Translations under genes and position numbers: made by a program
In this document: positions 32,252 through 34,890 of the stretch, piece after piece
How the letters are laid out: every line of letters starts with the position of its first letter
Position numbering within the stretch: the first letter of the stretch is position 1
Assembly: GCA_964517975.1 (NCBI GenBank)
Contig: CAZFDM010000155.1
Span: 1 to 34,890, forward strand
Reading direction: 5' to 3'
Source of the DNA: JBBIRM01 sp964517975
Lineage (GTDB): Bacteria; Desulfobacterota; BSN033; UBA1163
Length of the DNA: 34,890 bases
Notes under the pieces: model-generated
The model's input: only the letters and a program-made list of their open reading frames with translations
Database searches by the model: none
What the model was told of the DNA's origin: nothing

Positions 32252-33196
32252 TCATTTCCTCTTTTGCAATCGTTCGATCGCTGCCTTGACACTGGTTTGC
32301 ATTCTTTCAATGGATTCTACCAACACCCCAATCTCCCCACCCGCTTTGATTTGAATGGGTGTGTCCAATTCACCCATGCTGATCTTGTCAGCGACCTCAG
32401 AAAGCTGTCGAATTGGACGGATGATCGAGCGGGAATAAAAGAAGATCACCATCAGAAGAATGACAAGAACCCCTATTATGATTAAATAGAATAGTTGAAT
32501 TTTTAACTCATAGGTTTCTAAATATCTCGACTCGATGGACTTCATCCTTATCTCAAGGGCTTTTGCTGGTTTTGAAAATTCATCGATATAGGTGGTCGCA
32601 GCCACAATGAGATCGGTATCTTTAACAGGAGTTAAATACATATATTTGGGTCGAATCTTTCCATCCGCATCCTTCCAGTCATAATACCCCCAGGCTGGAC
32701 CTTTCAAACTGGCTTCAAGGATTTTCCAGAATGCAGGTAATTTTGGAGCGAGTTCATGCAAATCCATCCCAACGATTTGAGGATTGACATGGAAATAGTT
32801 GATCCCTCGATTGTCGTGGACAGCAGTATATCCGGTCTCCCCCACCTTCTGAACCGCAATCGACTTAAGCCAGGGGTCTTTAAGAAGATCGTCTCTTTTC
32901 ATCTTGGGATGGGATTTGATAAAAATCTCCATCTGGGTGGCAACATCGATGGCCTTCTCCTTGATCATCTTTTCCCCTAACCGATTCAGAGCCACCTTTG
33001 CCTCATTGGAGGAGATTCTACTTAAATCCCTTAGGCTCTCCTCCCCAATCCTCTTAAGGCTTTCCATGCGAACCCCTCCAAAATCCAAGCCATAAAAGAT
33101 CAATGCCCAGATGAGGAAGAAAGCAATCAGGATTGGGATAAAAACTCCGAGGATCAATCTCGTCAACAGCCCTATACCTAATTTCTTCTTTCCCAT
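32252..33196 (-). CDS. Membrane sensor with extracytoplasmic Cache-like domain and HAMP, no output domain
   Basis: 314 residues. A first membrane segment (LILGVFIPILIAFFLIWALIF) and a second (LFYLIIIGVLVILLMVIFFY near residue 240) enclose a periplasmic domain of about 200 residues. Its KVGETGYTAVHDNRGINYFHVNPQIVG sequence is characteristic of Cache sensing domains. A HAMP domain follows (RPIRQLSEVADKISMGELDTPI), and the protein ends after one further helix. There is no kinase, cyclase or methyl-accepting domain, so the signal must go to a separate partner, plausibly the flanking DUF4388 proteins. Confidence 0.85.
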   Translation of the reverse strand: MGKKKLGIGLLTRLILGVFIPILIAFFLIWALIFYGLDFGGVRMESLKRIGEESLRDLSRISSNEAKVALNRLGEKMIKEKAIDVATQMEIFIKSHPKMKRDDLLKDPWLKSIAVQKVGETGYTAVHDNRGINYFHVNPQIVGMDLHELAPKLPAFWKILEASLKGPAWGYYDWKDADGKIRPKYMYLTPVKDTDLIVAATTYIDEFSKPAKALEIRMKSIESRYLETYELKIQLFYLIIIGVLVILLMVIFFYSRSIIRPIRQLSEVADKISMGELDTPIQIKAGGEIGVLVESIERMQTSVKAAIERLQKRK

Positions 33197-33243
33197 AAAG
33201 TCCTCCTACAAAAATTTAATCCCAATCTATTCCCTCCACTCAA

Positions 33244-34056
33244 CTATCCTCTTTCGATCTTTCCTTTTTCTTCAGAGGAGAGGCTTCCCTTCATCACCTT
33301 CATAAAACCCTTCCTTTTCTCCTCATTGGGAATCTCTTCTCCAATAGCATCGATGAGGGCTAACCACTTATCCTGTGGGAAGGATTTTGAGGTTTCACCA
33401 AACTCTGTAAGTTTATCCTCAATAATAAAAGGGGCTACAGGACCCATCACCCTCTTTAACTCAGTTTCAAGGGTAAGAAAAAGAGTTTCTCCTACCACCT
33501 TTTTTTTGATGGGTTTCTGAGGTTCCACCTTCTCCAAGAGACCTTCCTGAACCATCTGGTAGAGGATCTTCCCTGTTTTAAAGTAATCCCATTGAAGGGT
33601 CTTGGATATTTCAGAGATAGGTCTTGCTCCATTACACAGGGCTAAAACATTCCATTGATCTGTTGTGATATTTCTATTCCCTGGATTTTTTTGTAAAGAG
33701 AGACGGAAAACTGTATCAGGAGAGGCAATCAATTCTTTAATTTTTTCCCACTCCTCTTTTCTGGACGACCAATTCAGAAGTAACTGTTCCGTAGGTGGTG
33801 AGATAGTCCTTTCTGGAGGTAGGATACCAGGTTCAAAGGTGATTCTTCCTGACCTCCATCCCATGATTATATAAAAGGCAAATTCTCCAGTAGAGGTTTG
33901 AGTCCTGGCGTGGACAATATTTCCTAACTCTAAATAAATCTCCCCATTCTCTATTCCTCTAATGACAAGAAGACCTGTCTTTTTCCCATCTAATAAAGGT
34001 CTAAAAATGTCGAAAAGTTTTACTTGGGTGAGATCCCCTAAAAAAATCTCCGCCAT
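33244..34056 (-). CDS. DUF4388-domain protein with winged-helix-like middle
   Basis: 270 residues, cytoplasmic. The N-terminal DUF4388/PatA domain shows DIFRPLLDGKKTGLLVIRGIENGEIYLELGNIVHA and GWRSGRITFEPG (to about residue 100). The middle, WNVLALCNGARPISEISKTLQWDYFKTGKILYQMVQEGLL, is a winged-helix-like module often found after DUF4388. The C-terminal part contains VMGPVAPFIIEDKLTEFGE and appears to be a conserved add-on. It lies 47 bases upstream of the Cache-HAMP gene in transcription order, which suggests a shared pathway. Confidence 0.75.
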   Translation of the reverse strand: MAEIFLGDLTQVKLFDIFRPLLDGKKTGLLVIRGIENGEIYLELGNIVHARTQTSTGEFAFYIIMGWRSGRITFEPGILPPERTISPPTEQLLLNWSSRKEEWEKIKELIASPDTVFRLSLQKNPGNRNITTDQWNVLALCNGARPISEISKTLQWDYFKTGKILYQMVQEGLLEKVEPQKPIKKKVVGETLFLTLETELKRVMGPVAPFIIEDKLTEFGETSKSFPQDKWLALIDAIGEEIPNEEKRKGFMKVMKGSLSSEEKGKIERG

Positions 34057-34159
34057 ATATCACTTTTTTAATAATTACGCTATGTTAAAAAATTTATAAT
34101 GGAGTATAATAAAAAAAATTCTAAATGGCAAGTTAAAATTCTCTAAGTGGTGAAAGGGA

Positions 34160-34849
34160 TTATGAGGGGTTTTTAATTTGGATGGAATTTAGCATCTCCA
34201 TAAAATTCTTTTGAAAAGTCTCAAGAACCTTCTTCTCATTTTTAGAGATATGGTTTTTTTCCCAACTCTTCCCTGTCTCTGAAATTTTCATCCCAAAAGA
34301 GTTTACGTCCCTTGAATATCTGAAAAATACTGCATGCTCCCCAAGGTAATTGAAGAGAAACTGACCCTGGAGGGCCCAATGAGAGGGAATGGTAATTCCT
34401 TTTTTCACAATGGATTGAAGCGAGGGGGCATCAGGATTCCAAGCCATCAACTGGGTCAGATACTCGATCTCTAAATCCCCTTTTTTGAGCCTATCCATCG
34501 AATACATCCTACTTTCTGTATAGGGTTTAAGTGATGGAGTAGTCATTGGAAGAGCCTGAGGGTTTGTCTTATCTGCTATTTGAATGATAAGCAATTCCTC
34601 TAACTTCCTATCCTTCTCTTTAATATAGAGGTAGACCCGGGTGAGGGAATTCTCTTTAGGGTTCTCAAAGAAATAGGAATGAACCCATTTCAATTCAGAG
34701 GGAAGCACCACCGTAAAGGGAGGTCTCTGTGAAATCAACCTTTTGCCTTCTACCTTTAAATCCTTTTGGGCTGAACTAACCTCAGGTCCTATGAATAAAA
34801 CCAAGCTTAAGAAAGCAAAAAAGATTTTTCTCACCTTTTCCTCCTTCAT
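34160..34849 (-). CDS. Exported protein of unknown function
   Basis: 229 residues with a clear signal peptide (hydrophobic core IFFAFLSLVLFIG, likely cleavage after VSSA). The mature part is a beta-rich, soluble-looking domain without Cys, containing RPPFTVVLPSELKWVHSYFFENPKENSLTRVYLYIKEKDRKLEELLIIQIADKTNP. I do not recognise the family. Strong AAGGAG-type bases precede the start. It is upstream of the DUF4388/Cache-HAMP genes in the same direction, with a gap of about 100 AT-rich bases, so it may belong to the same sensing group. Confidence 0.75.
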   Translation of the reverse strand: MKEEKVRKIFFAFLSLVLFIGPEVSSAQKDLKVEGKRLISQRPPFTVVLPSELKWVHSYFFENPKENSLTRVYLYIKEKDRKLEELLIIQIADKTNPQALPMTTPSLKPYTESRMYSMDRLKKGDLEIEYLTQLMAWNPDAPSLQSIVKKGITIPSHWALQGQFLFNYLGEHAVFFRYSRDVNSFGMKISETGKSWEKNHISKNEKKVLETFQKNFMEMLNSIQIKNPS

Positions 34850-34890
34850 CTTTTTTGGATAGGAAATGGGATGGTATAACAGACCGCACC

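Overview
The window looks like a chromosomal piece of a strictly anaerobic bacterium of the deltaproteobacterial (Desulfobacterota) kind, probably a syntroph or sulfate-reducer relative. The grounds are tandem HdrA-type flavoproteins, a B12-dependent acyl-CoA mutase pathway, TRAP (TAXI and DctPQM) transporters, DUF4388 signalling proteins, strong AGGAGGTGA ribosome-binding sites, moderate GC and an apparent selenoprotein. This is inference from gene content; no rRNA or other phylogenetic marker is present.

Positions 1-18,400, almost all on the + strand, form a long catabolic cluster. It opens with two different HdrA-like proteins and a corrinoid adenosyltransferase. Next come a B12 mutase large/small pair whose pocket residues resemble isobutyryl-CoA mutase, two thiolase-fold proteins, two DUF35 proteins, an acyl-CoA dehydrogenase, a MeaB-type GTPase and a biotin-dependent acyl-CoA carboxyltransferase. 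A second mutase large/small pair with canonical methylmalonyl-CoA mutase residues and a methylmalonyl-CoA epimerase close it. A reasonable reading is that a branched short-chain acyl-CoA is rearranged, oxidised and cleaved, while propionyl-CoA is linked to succinyl-CoA through methylmalonyl-CoA. AdoCbl supply, mutase maintenance and electron handling are encoded in the same run. A 370-bp GIY-YIG element with inverted-repeat ends and a possible 5-bp target duplication sits between the last mutase subunit and the epimerase. Many spacers here carry imperfect palindromes built from short reiterated words.

Positions 18,449-24,715, all on the - strand, hold a second catabolic unit. In transcription order it has a FadR/GntR-type regulator, an orphan TAXI solute-binding protein, an MmgE/PrpD-family protein, and a GlcD-like FAD oxidase with a GlcF/HdrD-like Fe-S partner. 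This suggests uptake and oxidation of a hydroxy- or polycarboxylate.

Positions 24,910-27,303 on the + strand encode a C_GCAxxG_C_C-family protein with an in-frame UGA at the first conserved Cys, followed by a bacterial SECIS-like hairpin, so it is probably a selenoprotein. A UroD/MtaA-like methyltransferase and an unrecognised Rossmann protein with a Cys cluster follow.

Positions 27,314-34,849 on the - strand hold small secreted or DNA-binding proteins, a DctPQM TRAP transporter with an internal terminator-like hairpin, and four genes that look like a sensory module: two DUF4388-type proteins, a Cache-HAMP membrane protein without an output domain, and a secreted protein of unknown function.
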